DNA of 64,000 nt. It comes from an uncultured Candidatus Entotheonella sp. (GTDB lineage: Bacteria; Tectomicrobia; Entotheonellia; Entotheonellales; Entotheonellaceae). The stretch covers positions 124,001 through 188,000 of the forward strand of contig OX639990.1 of the NCBI GenBank assembly GCA_951828535.1, read 5' to 3'. The translations under genes and the position numbers were made by a program. Below, piece by piece: positions 1-7,506 of the stretch; position 1 is the first letter of the stretch; each line of letters begins with the position of its first letter. The notes under the pieces are model-generated. The model was not told where the DNA came from. It did not search any database and saw only the letters and a program-made list of their open reading frames with translations.

Positions 1-775
1 GTTGTCCCGACCGCCGCTGACGCTGGAAGCCCAGCCTCTGGCCTTGTTGTCCCGACCGCCGCTGACGCTGGAAGCAATTGAGCTGGCCTCATTGTATCTG
101 CCGCCGCTAACGCTCGCAAAATTCCCACTGGCCTCGTTGTATCTGCCGCCGCTGACGCTGGCAAAAGTACCGCTGGCGTCATTGTACTGACCGCCGCCAA
201 CGCTGGCCCGAGAGCCGCTGGCCGTGTTGCTGCCGCCGCCGCTGACGCTGGTATACTCCCCGCTGGCCTCATTGTTTTTGCCGCCGCTGACGCTGGCATA
301 AGCGCCGCTGGCCTTGTTGCCAAAACCGCCGCTGACACTGGCTTGAGAGCCGCTGGCCTCATTGTTCCGACCGCCGCTGATGCTGGCATTACTACTGTTG
401 GCCGTGTTGTTGGAACCGCCGCTGACGCTGGTACTACTGCCGCTGGCGGTATTGCTGCTGCCGCCGCTGACGCTGGCATAATCGCCGCTGGCCTCGTTGC
501 TTTCACCGCCGCTGACGCTGGCATAAGTGCCGCTGGCCTTGTTGGAGTCACCGCCGCTGACGCTGGCAAACTCCCCGCTGGCCTCGTTGCTGGAACCGCC
601 GCTGACGCTGGCCCAAGAGTGGCTGGCCTCGTTGCTGGCACCGCCGCTGACGGTGGCAGTATCGCCGCTGGCCTTGTTGACGGAACCGCCGCTGACGCTG
701 GAATAATGGCCGCTGGCTTCGTTGTTAAAACCGCCGCTGACGCTGGCATACGATCCGCTCACGATGTTGTTGTAG
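1..775 (-). repeat. In-frame 45-bp tandem repeat array (17 units visible)
   Basis: The core CCGCCGCTGACGCTGG recurs at an exact 45-bp period, about 17 times from position 10 to 730. It encodes 15-residue ASVSGG units of paralogue 1. There are no non-coding spacers, so it is a coding satellite and not a CRISPR. Unit number could change by recombination without breaking the frame. Confidence 0.9.
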
Positions 776-1239
776 CCCGCCACCAAGCCGCCATAACTCG
801 AATAGCTGTGCAGCGAACCAATCACCACATTATGCGAGCCCTCGCGAGCAGAGGAGCCACTACTGTCACTCTCATTGTAGCCAATGATCAGATTGCCGAC
901 GCCGTTGCTGCTTTCAGTGTTTCCCTGGCCGTTTTGCACGTGCACGTTGCAGCCCGTAAAGATGACATCGTCGACCGAGCCCGCTCCCGACGCCGTGGTC
1001 ATGCAGTCGGGCATGCCTGCTGCCGCGCCGTTAATCAGGCTTTGCAGCGTAGCATCCTGGGCTTGCAGCGCGCCAATTTGGGCCTGCAGCGTATTATTCT
1101 GGGCTTGTAGTGCGCCCATCTGGGCCTGCAACGCGTTAATCTGGGCTTGCAACTGGCTATGGGTCTGCGCCGCCGCTGGCAGGGCGGCGAGACCACCGCA
1201 CACCAACGCCAATGCCAGGGTCTTCATGAGTCGGGTCAT
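1..1239 (-). CDS. Secreted coiled-coil/beta-roll repeat protein, paralogue 1 (partial)
   Basis: The gene runs off the left edge of the window, leaving 413 codons with no stop. The protein starts with a signal peptide ending near an A-A-Q site. An LQAQ-type heptad stretch (about residues 28-65) predicts a coiled coil. A conserved module follows (DCMTT, VDDVIF.GC, NLIIGYNE, GSHNVVIG, YSSYGGLVAG), then at least 17 repeats of 15 residues with the consensus NxASGxxASVSGGx. This layout resembles the head beta-roll of trimeric autotransporter adhesins (Hep/Hag type). No membrane anchor is visible because the C-terminus is missing. The ATG is chosen because AAGGAG lies 6 nt upstream. An earlier in-frame GTG would overlap that ribosome site. 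Function unknown; a surface or extracellular structural role is inference. Confidence 0.85.
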   Translation of the reverse strand, partial: MTRLMKTLALALVCGGLAALPAAAQTHSQLQAQINALQAQMGALQAQNNTLQAQIGALQAQDATLQSLINGAAAGMPDCMTTASGAGSVDDVIFTGCNVHVQNGQGNTESSNGVGNLIIGYNESDSSGSSAREGSHNVVIGSLHSYSSYGGLVAGYNNIVSGSYASVSGGFNNEASGHYSSVSGGSVNKASGDTATVSGGASNEASHSWASVSGGSSNEASGEFASVSGGDSNKASGTYASVSGGESNEASGDYASVSGGSSNTASGSSTSVSGGSNNTANSSNASISGGRNNEASGSQASVSGGFGNKASGAYASVSGGKNNEASGEYTSVSGGGSNTASGSRASVGGGQYNDASGTFASVSGGRYNEASGNFASVSGGRYNEASSIASSVSGGRDNKARGWASSVSGGRDN

Positions 1240-1702
1240 GCTCAACTCCTTCACAGGGTCGTGTTTGTGTTGGTCTTACGAATTGGAGGCCGTGCATTAT
1301 AGAGGTAAGGTCTGATCAAGGACACCGGGGGTGTCACCATCTGGCGTTGAACCGGGGGGTTTGGGAGGATCAGGGAGATACAACAGCGGGCAGTCGCGGA
1401 ATGGGAAGACGACGGCGAGCGCCAATCGAAAGCTCCTTCGGCGTCGCCGCGTGGGGCTTCCTATCAGACGTCCAGGGTCTCAGGCGGCTCTTGAGGGGTG
1501 TAGCAAGCGCCGTGAAGCCCAGCCCCCGTGGGGCCTCTCGGAAGCCGCCTGTTCGAACGGCCGGATTCGTCCCTGCATGGGCTTCTCTGGCCGCCCCGGA
1601 GCCGGCTGCAGGGGACGGGAGGTGTACCGCTGCAGCCGGCTCGGCGCTGTCGCCTCGAGCAGGGCATTGTTGGGGAGGCCGGCGGGAACCGCTTGGCCCA
1701 CG
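1240..1702. other. Intergenic region between paralogues 1 and 2
   Basis: No gene is supported here. The right part (about 1430-1700) is the 3' flank of paralogue 2. It is recognisably similar to the 3' flank of paralogue 3 (about 2695-2920), for example the shared CTTCCTATCAGACGTCCAG. The left part is the promoter region of paralogue 1. The unit that duplicated therefore included flanking DNA. Open frames here lack a ribosome site and match no family. Confidence 0.7.
1296..1335 (-). promoter_or_regulatory. Promoter of repeat-protein paralogue 1, with palindrome
   Basis: On the minus strand a perfect TATAAT lies at 1301-1296. The hexamer 17 nt upstream is a poor -35 (TGTCCT, 1324-1319). A perfect inverted repeat GACACC-GGG-GGTGTC (1321-1335) overlaps the edge of that -35, suggesting activator binding. 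The same arrangement recurs at 2445-2487 and 4043-4085. Function is inferred from position and conservation. Confidence 0.5.
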
Positions 1703-2389
1703 TTACTTGGTCTGGAAGAGCCCGCCGGCCTTCCAGTCGTGCTTCCCGGAAGCCGTCCGGTTACGGCCGCCGCTGACGCTGGCAGCAAAGCCGCTGGCCG
1801 TGTTGAGTTCACCGCCGCTGACGTTGGCATACCTGTGGCTGGCCTCGTTGAGTTTGCCGCCGCTAACGCTGGCAGCAAAGTCGCTACCCTCGTTGTTAAA
1901 ACCGCCGCTGACGCTGGCAAAATCGCCGCTGGCCTCATTGTCTTTGCCGCCGCTGACGCTGGCAAAATGGCCGCTCACCGTATTGCCCCAACCCGCCACC
2001 AGACCGCCATAACTCAAATAGCTGTGCTGAGGGCCAATCACCACATTATGCGAGCCAACGCGGACGGGGAAGTCGGCAAGAATCTCATTGTAGCCAATGA
2101 TCAGATTGCCGACGCTGTTGCTGCTATCGGTTTCTCCCTGGCCGTTGCGCACGTGCACGTTGCAGCCCGTAAAGATGACATCGTCGACCGAACCCGCTCC
2201 CGAAGCCGTCGTCATGCAGGCCGGCAGTCCCGATGCCACGACGGGACTCCAGCTTTGCAGGGCGGTAATCTGGGCTTGTAGCGCGTCAATCTGGTCTTGC
2301 AACTCCTTCGGGGTCTGTGCCGTCGCTGGCAGGGCAGCAAGCCCACCGCACACCATCGTCAATACCAAGGTCTTCATGAGTCGGGACAT
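1703..2389 (-). CDS. Secreted coiled-coil/beta-roll repeat protein, paralogue 2
   Basis: This complete 228-residue protein gives the full domain order of the family: signal peptide, one short coiled coil (LQDQIDALQAQITALQ), the conserved CMTT/VDDVIFTGC/NLIIGYNE/SHNVVIG module, and five 15-residue repeats (SVSGG with NxASG). It ends in an AGGLFQTK tail. No LPxTG motif, membrane anchor or autotransporter barrel is present, so it is probably released or held by other proteins. The ATG has AAGGAG just upstream; a longer in-frame start would bury that site. It lies between two paralogues on the same strand, each with its own promoter copy. Confidence 0.85.
   Translation of the reverse strand: MSRLMKTLVLTMVCGGLAALPATAQTPKELQDQIDALQAQITALQSWSPVVASGLPACMTTASGAGSVDDVIFTGCNVHVRNGQGETDSSNSVGNLIIGYNEILADFPVRVGSHNVVIGPQHSYLSYGGLVAGWGNTVSGHFASVSGGKDNEASGDFASVSGGFNNEGSDFAASVSGGKLNEASHRYANVSGGELNTASGFAASVSGGRNRTASGKHDWKAGGLFQTK
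1755..1985 (-). repeat. 45-bp coding repeats of paralogue 2 (5 units)
   Basis: Five units at 45-bp spacing (about 1768, 1812, 1857, 1902, 1947) carry the same CCGCCGCTGACGCTGG core as paralogue 1. The number is much lower than the 17 or more units next door. Confidence 0.85.
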
Positions 2390-2444
2390 GATCAGCTCCT
2401 TCACACACAGGATTTGGCTTGGCAGTACGAATGGGAAGCCAGGC

Positions 2445-2487
2445 ATTATAGAGGTAAGTTCTGATCAAGGACACCAGCGGCGTCACC
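2445..2487 (-). promoter_or_regulatory. Promoter of repeat-protein paralogue 2
   Basis: A minus-strand TATAAT lies at 2450-2445 with TGTCCT 17 nt upstream (2473-2468). The imperfect inverted repeat GACACC-AGC-GGCGTC sits at the same place as the perfect one before paralogue 1. Confidence 0.5.
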
Positions 2488-2921
2488 ATCTGACATGGAA
2501 CCGGGGGGTTTGGGAGGATCAGGGAGATGCAATAACAGATAGTCTCGGAATGGGAAGACAACGGTAAGAACCACCGCACCCACCGCTGGAAGTTGCAGAC
2601 AATGGAATGGCTCATGCCGCGGCCGCGGCCGGATGCTCTATCGCCGAGCGGGGCGTGGCTGGACGCCCAGTGACCTCGCCGTCATGCTTCTCGTCGAGCG
2701 CCAATCGAGAGCCCCTTCGTTGTCGCTGCAGAGGCCTTCCTATCAGACGTCCAGAGCCTCAGGCGGCTCGTGAGGGGTGGAGCCCCCACTCGTGGGCCTC
2801 TCGGACGCCGTCTACACGAGCGGGCGGAGTTGTCACCGTATGGGCTTCTGTGAGCGCGCCCGAAGCCGCTTGCAGGGACGGGGGTGTGCCGATGCAGCCG
2901 CCCGAAACCTGTTGGCCTACC
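2474..2921. other. Intergenic region between paralogues 2 and 3
   Basis: No gene is supported. The segment near 2499-2560 repeats the upstream block also found near 1348 and 4098 (GAACCGGGGGGTTTGGGAGG). From about 2695 to 2920 it is a diverged copy of the 3' flank after paralogue 2. I see no convincing terminator with a T-tract. Confidence 0.65.
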
Positions 2922-3986
2922 CTAGTTGCTCTGAGAGAGCCCGCCGGCCCGCCAGTTGTGCAAGCCGGAAGCCGTCCGGTCAGAGCCGCCGCTGACGCTG
3001 GCCCGATCGCCGCTGGCCTCGTTCATATAACCGCCGCTGACGCTGGCAGCAACGCCGCTGGCCGTGTTGTTTTTGCCGCCGCTGACGCTGGCAAACGCCT
3101 CGCTCACCGTATTGCTATAGCCGGCCACCAAACCCCCATAACTCGAATAGCTGTGGTCAGAACCGATCACCACATTATGCGAGCCATTGCGGACCAGGGA
3201 GCCAACATGCTCATTGTAGCCAATGATCAGATTGCCCAGGCCGTTGTTGCTATCGGTGCTTCCATGGCCGTTTTGCACGTGCACGTCGCAACCCGTAAAG
3301 ATGACATCGTCGACCGCACCGGCACCCGGAGCCGTGGTCATGCAGTCCGGAACCGCAGGTAAAATGGCAAAATCGCCGCTGGCCGTGTTGTCCTGACCGC
3401 CGCTGACGCTGGCAGCATAGCCGCTGGCCACGTTATAGCTACCGCCACTGACGCTGGCAGTCCAGCCACTTGCTTTGTTGAACTGGCCGCCGCTGACGCT
3501 GGAATATTCCCCGCTCACCGTATTACCCCAGCCCGTCACCAAACCGCCATAACTCGAATAGCTGTGCCCAGGACCGATCACTACATTATGCGAGCCGCTG
3601 CGGGCGGGGGAGCCACTGCCCCCAATTTCATTGTAGCCAATGATCAGGTTACCCACGCCGTTGCTGCTATCGGTGCCTCCATGGCCGTTTTGCACGTGTA
3701 CGTTGCAGCCCTTAAAAATGACATCGTCGACCGCACCGGCACCCAAAGCCGTGGTCATGCAGTCGGGAATGTCCGCTGCCACGCCGTTAATCAGGCTTTG
3801 CAGCGTCGCCATCTGGGCCATGTGGGCTTGTTGCAGCGTGGCCATCTGTCCTTGTAGCGCGCCCATCTGGGCTTGCAACGCGTTAATCTGGGCTTGCAGT
3901 TGGCTATGGGTCTGCGCCGTAGCTGGCAAAGCGGCGAGCCCGCTGCACAGCATCGCCAATACCAGGGTCTTCATGAGTCGTGTCAT
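2922..3986 (-). CDS. Secreted coiled-coil/beta-roll repeat protein, paralogue 3 (internally duplicated)
   Basis: This 354-residue family member begins with a signal peptide (cut near ATAQ). A longer coiled coil follows (LQAQINALQAQMGALQGQ onward, to about residue 68). The conserved CMTT/VDDVIF/NLIIGYNE/SHNVVIG module then appears twice, from about residues 75 and 210. Each copy is followed by three 15-residue SVSGG repeats. The second module has no signal peptide or coiled coil, so the gene looks like a fusion of two paralogues or an internal tandem duplication. Start: ATG with AAGGAG 6 nt upstream, preferred to an in-frame GTG five codons earlier. The tail (WRAGGLSQSN) matches the end of paralogue 2. 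Confidence 0.85.
   Translation of the reverse strand: MTRLMKTLVLAMLCSGLAALPATAQTHSQLQAQINALQAQMGALQGQMATLQQAHMAQMATLQSLINGVAADIPDCMTTALGAGAVDDVIFKGCNVHVQNGHGGTDSSNGVGNLIIGYNEIGGSGSPARSGSHNVVIGPGHSYSSYGGLVTGWGNTVSGEYSSVSGGQFNKASGWTASVSGGSYNVASGYAASVSGGQDNTASGDFAILPAVPDCMTTAPGAGAVDDVIFTGCDVHVQNGHGSTDSNNGLGNLIIGYNEHVGSLVRNGSHNVVIGSDHSYSSYGGLVAGYSNTVSEAFASVSGGKNNTASGVAASVSGGYMNEASGDRASVSGGSDRTASGLHNWRAGGLSQSN
2985..3515 (-). repeat. Two short sets of 45-bp coding repeats in paralogue 3
   Basis: Three units lie near 2985-3095 and three near 3395-3500, separated by the second copy of the conserved globular module. Unit sequence and 45-bp period match the other two genes. Confidence 0.8.
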
Positions 3987-4042
3987 GCTCAACTCCTTCA
4001 CAGGGTCGTGTCTATGTTGATCATACGAATGGGAGGCCGTGG

Positions 4043-4085
4043 ATTATAGAGGCAAGGTCTGATCAAGGACATCAGCGGCGTCACC
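4043..4085 (-). promoter_or_regulatory. Promoter of repeat-protein paralogue 3
   Basis: A minus-strand TATAAT lies at 4048-4043 with TGTCCT 17 nt upstream (4071-4066). A weaker copy of the dyad (GACATC-AGC-GGCGTC) follows. This is the third copy of the same regulatory block. Confidence 0.5.
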
Positions 4086-4257
4086 ATCTGACGTTGAACC
4101 GGGGGGTTTGGGAGGCTCAGGGAGATGCAACAGCGGCCAGCCGCGGAATGGGAATCCCCCATGGCCCTCGTTCAGGCGGGAGTATCAAAACTGTGGGGCA
4201 ATCAGGCATCGCGTGGTTCAGCTTCCGCTGCCCTATCTCCGGTTTTGGCATTCCCTC

Positions 4258-4944
4258 CTAAAACGGCACCCCAACCGTCCGCGACAGGAAGCGGACGAAC
4301 GCAGCGCCGCTCCGCGCGATATGGGCAAAGCGCCGGAGGAAATCGGGTCGGATGGCGTCGGCTTCTCGGAACACCGTTCCCGCGATGAAGTCCTTGCGCT
4401 TCAAGTCGTCGATCAAGGGATGGGCGTCGTCGTAACCCCGCGGTGGGCGCTTCAGGGACTGACCCATCAGCTTGAATGTTTCGCGGAAGGCTTTCGCCTG
4501 GGTGATACGCGTCCAGTCGGCGGGGTTCTCAACGATGGCATTGCGGATACTGGCCAATGCCTCGCCGTCCGGATGCCAGATGCCGCAGGCGGCAAAACAC
4601 GAGTCCGGCTCCAGGTGGAGATAGAAGCCGGGGGCGTGCGCGTCCTTGCCTGCGACGTGGCGGAAATGAGCCCCGGCGTTGGTCTTGTACGGTGTTTTGT
4701 CGGGGGAGAAGCGGGTGTCGCGGTAGATTCTGAAGAGCGAGCCGCCGTTGGCTCGCGGGTCGGCAACGAAGTGCGGGCTCATGTCAGCGAGCGGCTCCGC
4801 GAAGGCGGCGATGAAATCGAGCATCGGGTCGCGCACGTCAGCGTGGTAACGTGCCTTGTTGGCCTCGAACCACGAGCGCTCGTTGTTGGCCTTTAAGTCA
4901 CGCAGGAAGTCAAAGAATGCCGGTTTGAATCGTGGCGCCGTCAT
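4258..4944 (-). CDS. DUF2461 family protein
   Basis: The 228-residue protein matches the DUF2461 (TIGR02453) family over its length. It has the N-terminal FKPAFFDFLRDLKANNERSW block, a central FRIYRDTRFSPDKTPYKT block, and GFYLHLEPDSCFAACGIW. The molecular function of the family is unknown. It begins 5 nt after the mlaC stop, so it is the last gene of the mla operon by position; a role in lipid transport is not shown. The ATG is used instead of a TTG three codons upstream that overlaps the mlaC stop. Confidence 0.85.
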   Translation of the reverse strand: MTAPRFKPAFFDFLRDLKANNERSWFEANKARYHADVRDPMLDFIAAFAEPLADMSPHFVADPRANGGSLFRIYRDTRFSPDKTPYKTNAGAHFRHVAGKDAHAPGFYLHLEPDSCFAACGIWHPDGEALASIRNAIVENPADWTRITQAKAFRETFKLMGQSLKRPPRGYDDAHPLIDDLKRKDFIAGTVFREADAIRPDFLRRFAHIARSGAAFVRFLSRTVGVPF

Positions 4945-4949
4945 GCTTG

Positions 4950-5564
4950 TCAATCCGTCGCTTCTTCCTGCTCCTGTTTGAGGCGCAGCTGTTTGACGAG
5001 GCCGTCGTAGGACGTTCGATGGATGATGTTGTTGAACTGGGTGCGGTAGTTGTTAATCAGGCTGACGCCTTCGATGACGATATCGTACACCACCCAGGGC
5101 GTGTTGCCGCCGCGCTGCAGCAGGCGGTATTCGACCTCCACCTGTGACCCCAGGCGATTGGTGATCACGGTCAGGACCGAGGCAAAGCCCTCGTCATCAA
5201 TCTTTTCCTTGGGGTAGGCGACCTCGCTGCCGGCCCCGGTGCTCTCGATTTTGCCGACGTATGAACGTTCCAGCAGGTCGCTGAACAGGGCGACGAATTC
5301 CTGCCGCTGGTCTGCGCTCAGGTCGCGCCAATGCCGTCCCATGGCGCGCCGAGCCATCTCTTCAAAGCCGAACCGCTGCTGCACCGCCTGGCGCAGCTTG
5401 CCGCGGCGCAATTCCCGACGCTCCGGGGCCTGCAGGGTCTCGTCGCCGAGCACGGACAGTACGTCCTCGACGGTTTCGCGAATCTTGTCCAGAGGTTCCC
5501 CGGCACCGGCGGCCCCCGTCAACAGGCCTAAAACCGCGACCCCGACAACCCATCTGCCCAACAT
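4950..5564 (-). CDS. mlaC: MlaC-type periplasmic phospholipid-binding protein
   Basis: This 204-residue MlaC/Ttg2D family protein ferries phospholipids across the periplasm between the inner-membrane MlaFED complex and the outer membrane. A hydrophobic signal peptide ends near residue 22 (LLTGAAGAGEP). Typical blocks follow: RRGKLRQAVQQRFGFEEMAR, WRDLSADQRQEFVALFSDLL and WVVYDIVIEGVSLINNYR. ATG 5564 has AAGGA seven nt upstream; an ATG two codons earlier is too close to that site. In this operon a TolC-like gene separates mlaC from mlaD, which is unusual. Confidence 0.9.
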   Translation of the reverse strand: MLGRWVVGVAVLGLLTGAAGAGEPLDKIRETVEDVLSVLGDETLQAPERRELRRGKLRQAVQQRFGFEEMARRAMGRHWRDLSADQRQEFVALFSDLLERSYVGKIESTGAGSEVAYPKEKIDDEGFASVLTVITNRLGSQVEVEYRLLQRGGNTPWVVYDIVIEGVSLINNYRTQFNNIIHRTSYDGLVKQLRLKQEQEEATD

Positions 5565-5599
5565 AGTCATGTCCTTATCCCGTCATCAAACACCCTGCC

Positions 5600-7030
5600 T
5601 CACCGCACCTGCGGCATCGGCGGCAGCTGCTCCCGCACCGCGGCCACGTCGCGGCCGGCCCGGTGATCGAGCTTGGCGAGGCTCAGGTTGTAGGAGTAAA
5701 CGGCCTGGAAATAGGCGGCGTGCAATTGCGCGTAAGCCAATGCGGCCTCGGCTACGTCCTTGCCCTCGCCAACCCCGAGATCGAAATTGGCCACTGCCGC
5801 CACCAGCCACTGGCGCCCGCTGCGAAACGCCTTGCGGGTCGCGGCGATGTTGGCCTGGTGCTGCTGCAATTCGAGGTACGCCTGCCGTACCTGGAAGGGG
5901 ATGCCTTGTTCCGCCAGGGCGTGCTGTTGCTGCACCTGGCCGAGTTCGGCCGCCACCTCATCGACCTTGCCCGCGGTAACGCCAAGGTCGAAGTGCCAGC
6001 GCATGCCAAGCACCGGCGCCAGCACGTCGTCCATCAAGGGATCGTTGAGGAAGGGGTTGCTGAGTCGGTCGCGGTTGGTGGCCTCTGCCAAGTTGCCGAA
6101 CAGCCCCACGAAGACCATCGGGTAGTAATCGGCCTCCGCCGCTGCCAGCAGGCGCTCGAACGCCTGAATACCTTCGCGTGCCTGGACGAATTCGGGCCGC
6201 AGGCGCTGCGCGTCGCTGAGGGATTCATCGAGCGTCGGCGCCTGGCGTTCCAGCGGCTGCAGCCGGGTATCGGCCAGTTGAATGGGCAGCGACGGTTCCA
6301 GCCCCGTCAGGGTGCGCAGGCCCGTCAACGCCAACGCCTTGCCCTGACGGATGTCGTTCAGTTGTTTTTCCAACTGCCCCTGAAAGGTGCGCAGCTTGAG
6401 CAGGTCCACGTTGTCAACGCCGGGCACCCCGGCGTCAAGCTGGCGCTGTACCTTCTTCATGGTGCCGCCGAGCTGAGCGCCGATTTCCAGGGCCAGATTT
6501 TCCAGGGAGACGGCTAGCAGATAACCGTAATACGCCTCGCGCACCAGCATCGCCACTTCCGTCGCCTTCTGGTGCACGCGGGCTTCCTCGACCGCCATGC
6601 CGTGGGTGGCGGCGGCGCGCAGGTTGTTGATTTTACCGAACGCATAAATCGGCTGGATGATATTGAAGGTTGCCAGGCCAAAGACACCCGACACGCTCAC
6701 GGCGTTTTTGGAATCCGGCGACTCGACCTGGTCACCGCGGGCACGGGGCGATGGGCCACCGACGACGGTCACGTCAAGCTGGGCGAAGCGGGCGGCGTCG
6801 GCCTGGGCGCGTTGGCTCTGGCGCATCAGGACGGCAAATTGTTTGGCCTTGATTTCCGGGCTGTTGCGGACCGCCAGCGCCACGGCTTCGTCGACCGTCA
6901 ACATTTTAACGGCCGATGGCTCAGTTCGGGCAAACGCTGGTCGAGCGGCCATTGCGACGCACAGAATGACGAGCGCGAGCATCAGGCCGGCGTGAACCCT
7001 GACGCGCTCCAGCGTGTTACTAGACATCAT
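5600..7030 (-). CDS. TolC-like outer-membrane efflux protein in the mla operon
   Basis: The 476-residue outer-membrane-factor protein has a signal peptide (VILCVAMAARPAFA) and two OEP repeats rich in long helices (for example VEEARVHQKATEVAMLVREAYYG and its C-terminal counterpart QVRQAYLELQQHQANIAATR). Such proteins form trimeric channels in the outer membrane. It starts 7 nt after the mlaD stop and is followed 35 nt later by mlaC, so it is embedded in the lipid-transport operon. It may provide an outer-membrane conduit for Mla substrates, or simply be co-transcribed. ATG 7030 or 7027 both fit the AAGG site; a GTG two codons upstream overlaps it. Confidence 0.88.
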   Translation of the reverse strand: MMSSNTLERVRVHAGLMLALVILCVAMAARPAFARTEPSAVKMLTVDEAVALAVRNSPEIKAKQFAVLMRQSQRAQADAARFAQLDVTVVGGPSPRARGDQVESPDSKNAVSVSGVFGLATFNIIQPIYAFGKINNLRAAATHGMAVEEARVHQKATEVAMLVREAYYGYLLAVSLENLALEIGAQLGGTMKKVQRQLDAGVPGVDNVDLLKLRTFQGQLEKQLNDIRQGKALALTGLRTLTGLEPSLPIQLADTRLQPLERQAPTLDESLSDAQRLRPEFVQAREGIQAFERLLAAAEADYYPMVFVGLFGNLAEATNRDRLSNPFLNDPLMDDVLAPVLGMRWHFDLGVTAGKVDEVAAELGQVQQQHALAEQGIPFQVRQAYLELQQHQANIAATRKAFRSGRQWLVAAVANFDLGVGEGKDVAEAALAYAQLHAAYFQAVYSYNLSLAKLDHRAGRDVAAVREQLPPMPQVR

Positions 7031-7037
7031 GGTCACC

Positions 7038-7478
7038 TTAAATTTTCCCCTGGATAAGTTGAGCGATCATCTCCTCGAAGTCGAGCGGCGGCTCGACCTC
7101 CCGCACACGGCCACCCGCCGGAATCGTCCGGTCGTCGGCGCCCTGGCTCACACGCAAATACTTCTCGCCAATCAACCCGCGCGTGCGAATGGAGACAATC
7201 GCGTCCGTGCTGAATTGAACGTCCTTTCTCACACGCATGGTGACCACAGCGTCAAAATCGTCCAGTTCGACGCTCTGCACATGGCCCACCGTCACCCCGG
7301 CGATTTCCACCGACGCACCACTGCGCAGCCCGGATACGGTTGGAAAGACGGCTGTCAGCGTGTACATGTTACCCCCGAAAAGCTGCACCCTGGCCAATTG
7401 CACCGACAGATAGGCCAGGCAGCCCAGCCCCACGACGACGAACAAGCCGACAACCGCTTCAAGACGGAGTTGTTTCAT
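7038..7478 (-). CDS. mlaD: MlaD-type MCE-domain lipid transport subunit
   Basis: The 146-residue protein has one N-terminal membrane anchor (VVGLFVVVGLGCLAYLSV) followed by a single MCE domain (VFPTVSGLRSGASVEIAGV, then GLIGEKYLRVSQG). MlaD forms a hexameric ring that binds MlaE and passes phospholipids. The length matches a one-MCE MlaD. The ATG is preceded by GGGGAGGGG. A longer in-frame version that overlaps mlaF is rejected. It lies 28 nt after mlaF. Confidence 0.92.
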   Translation of the reverse strand: MKQLRLEAVVGLFVVVGLGCLAYLSVQLARVQLFGGNMYTLTAVFPTVSGLRSGASVEIAGVTVGHVQSVELDDFDAVVTMRVRKDVQFSTDAIVSIRTRGLIGEKYLRVSQGADDRTIPAGGRVREVEPPLDFEEMIAQLIQGKI

Positions 7479-7506
7479 GTCCCCTCCCCAATGAAACCCC
7501 GCAATG

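Noticed and set aside
1-775. CRISPR-like periodic array
   Set aside because: The period is 45 bp throughout, the whole unit is conserved and codes for SVSGG repeats in frame; there are no unique spacers.
343-1110. Plus-strand repeat ORFs rich in TAADAG
   Set aside because: They are the antisense of the minus-strand SVSGG repeats. They lack ribosome sites, while the minus-strand gene has a signal peptide, a ribosome site and paralogues.
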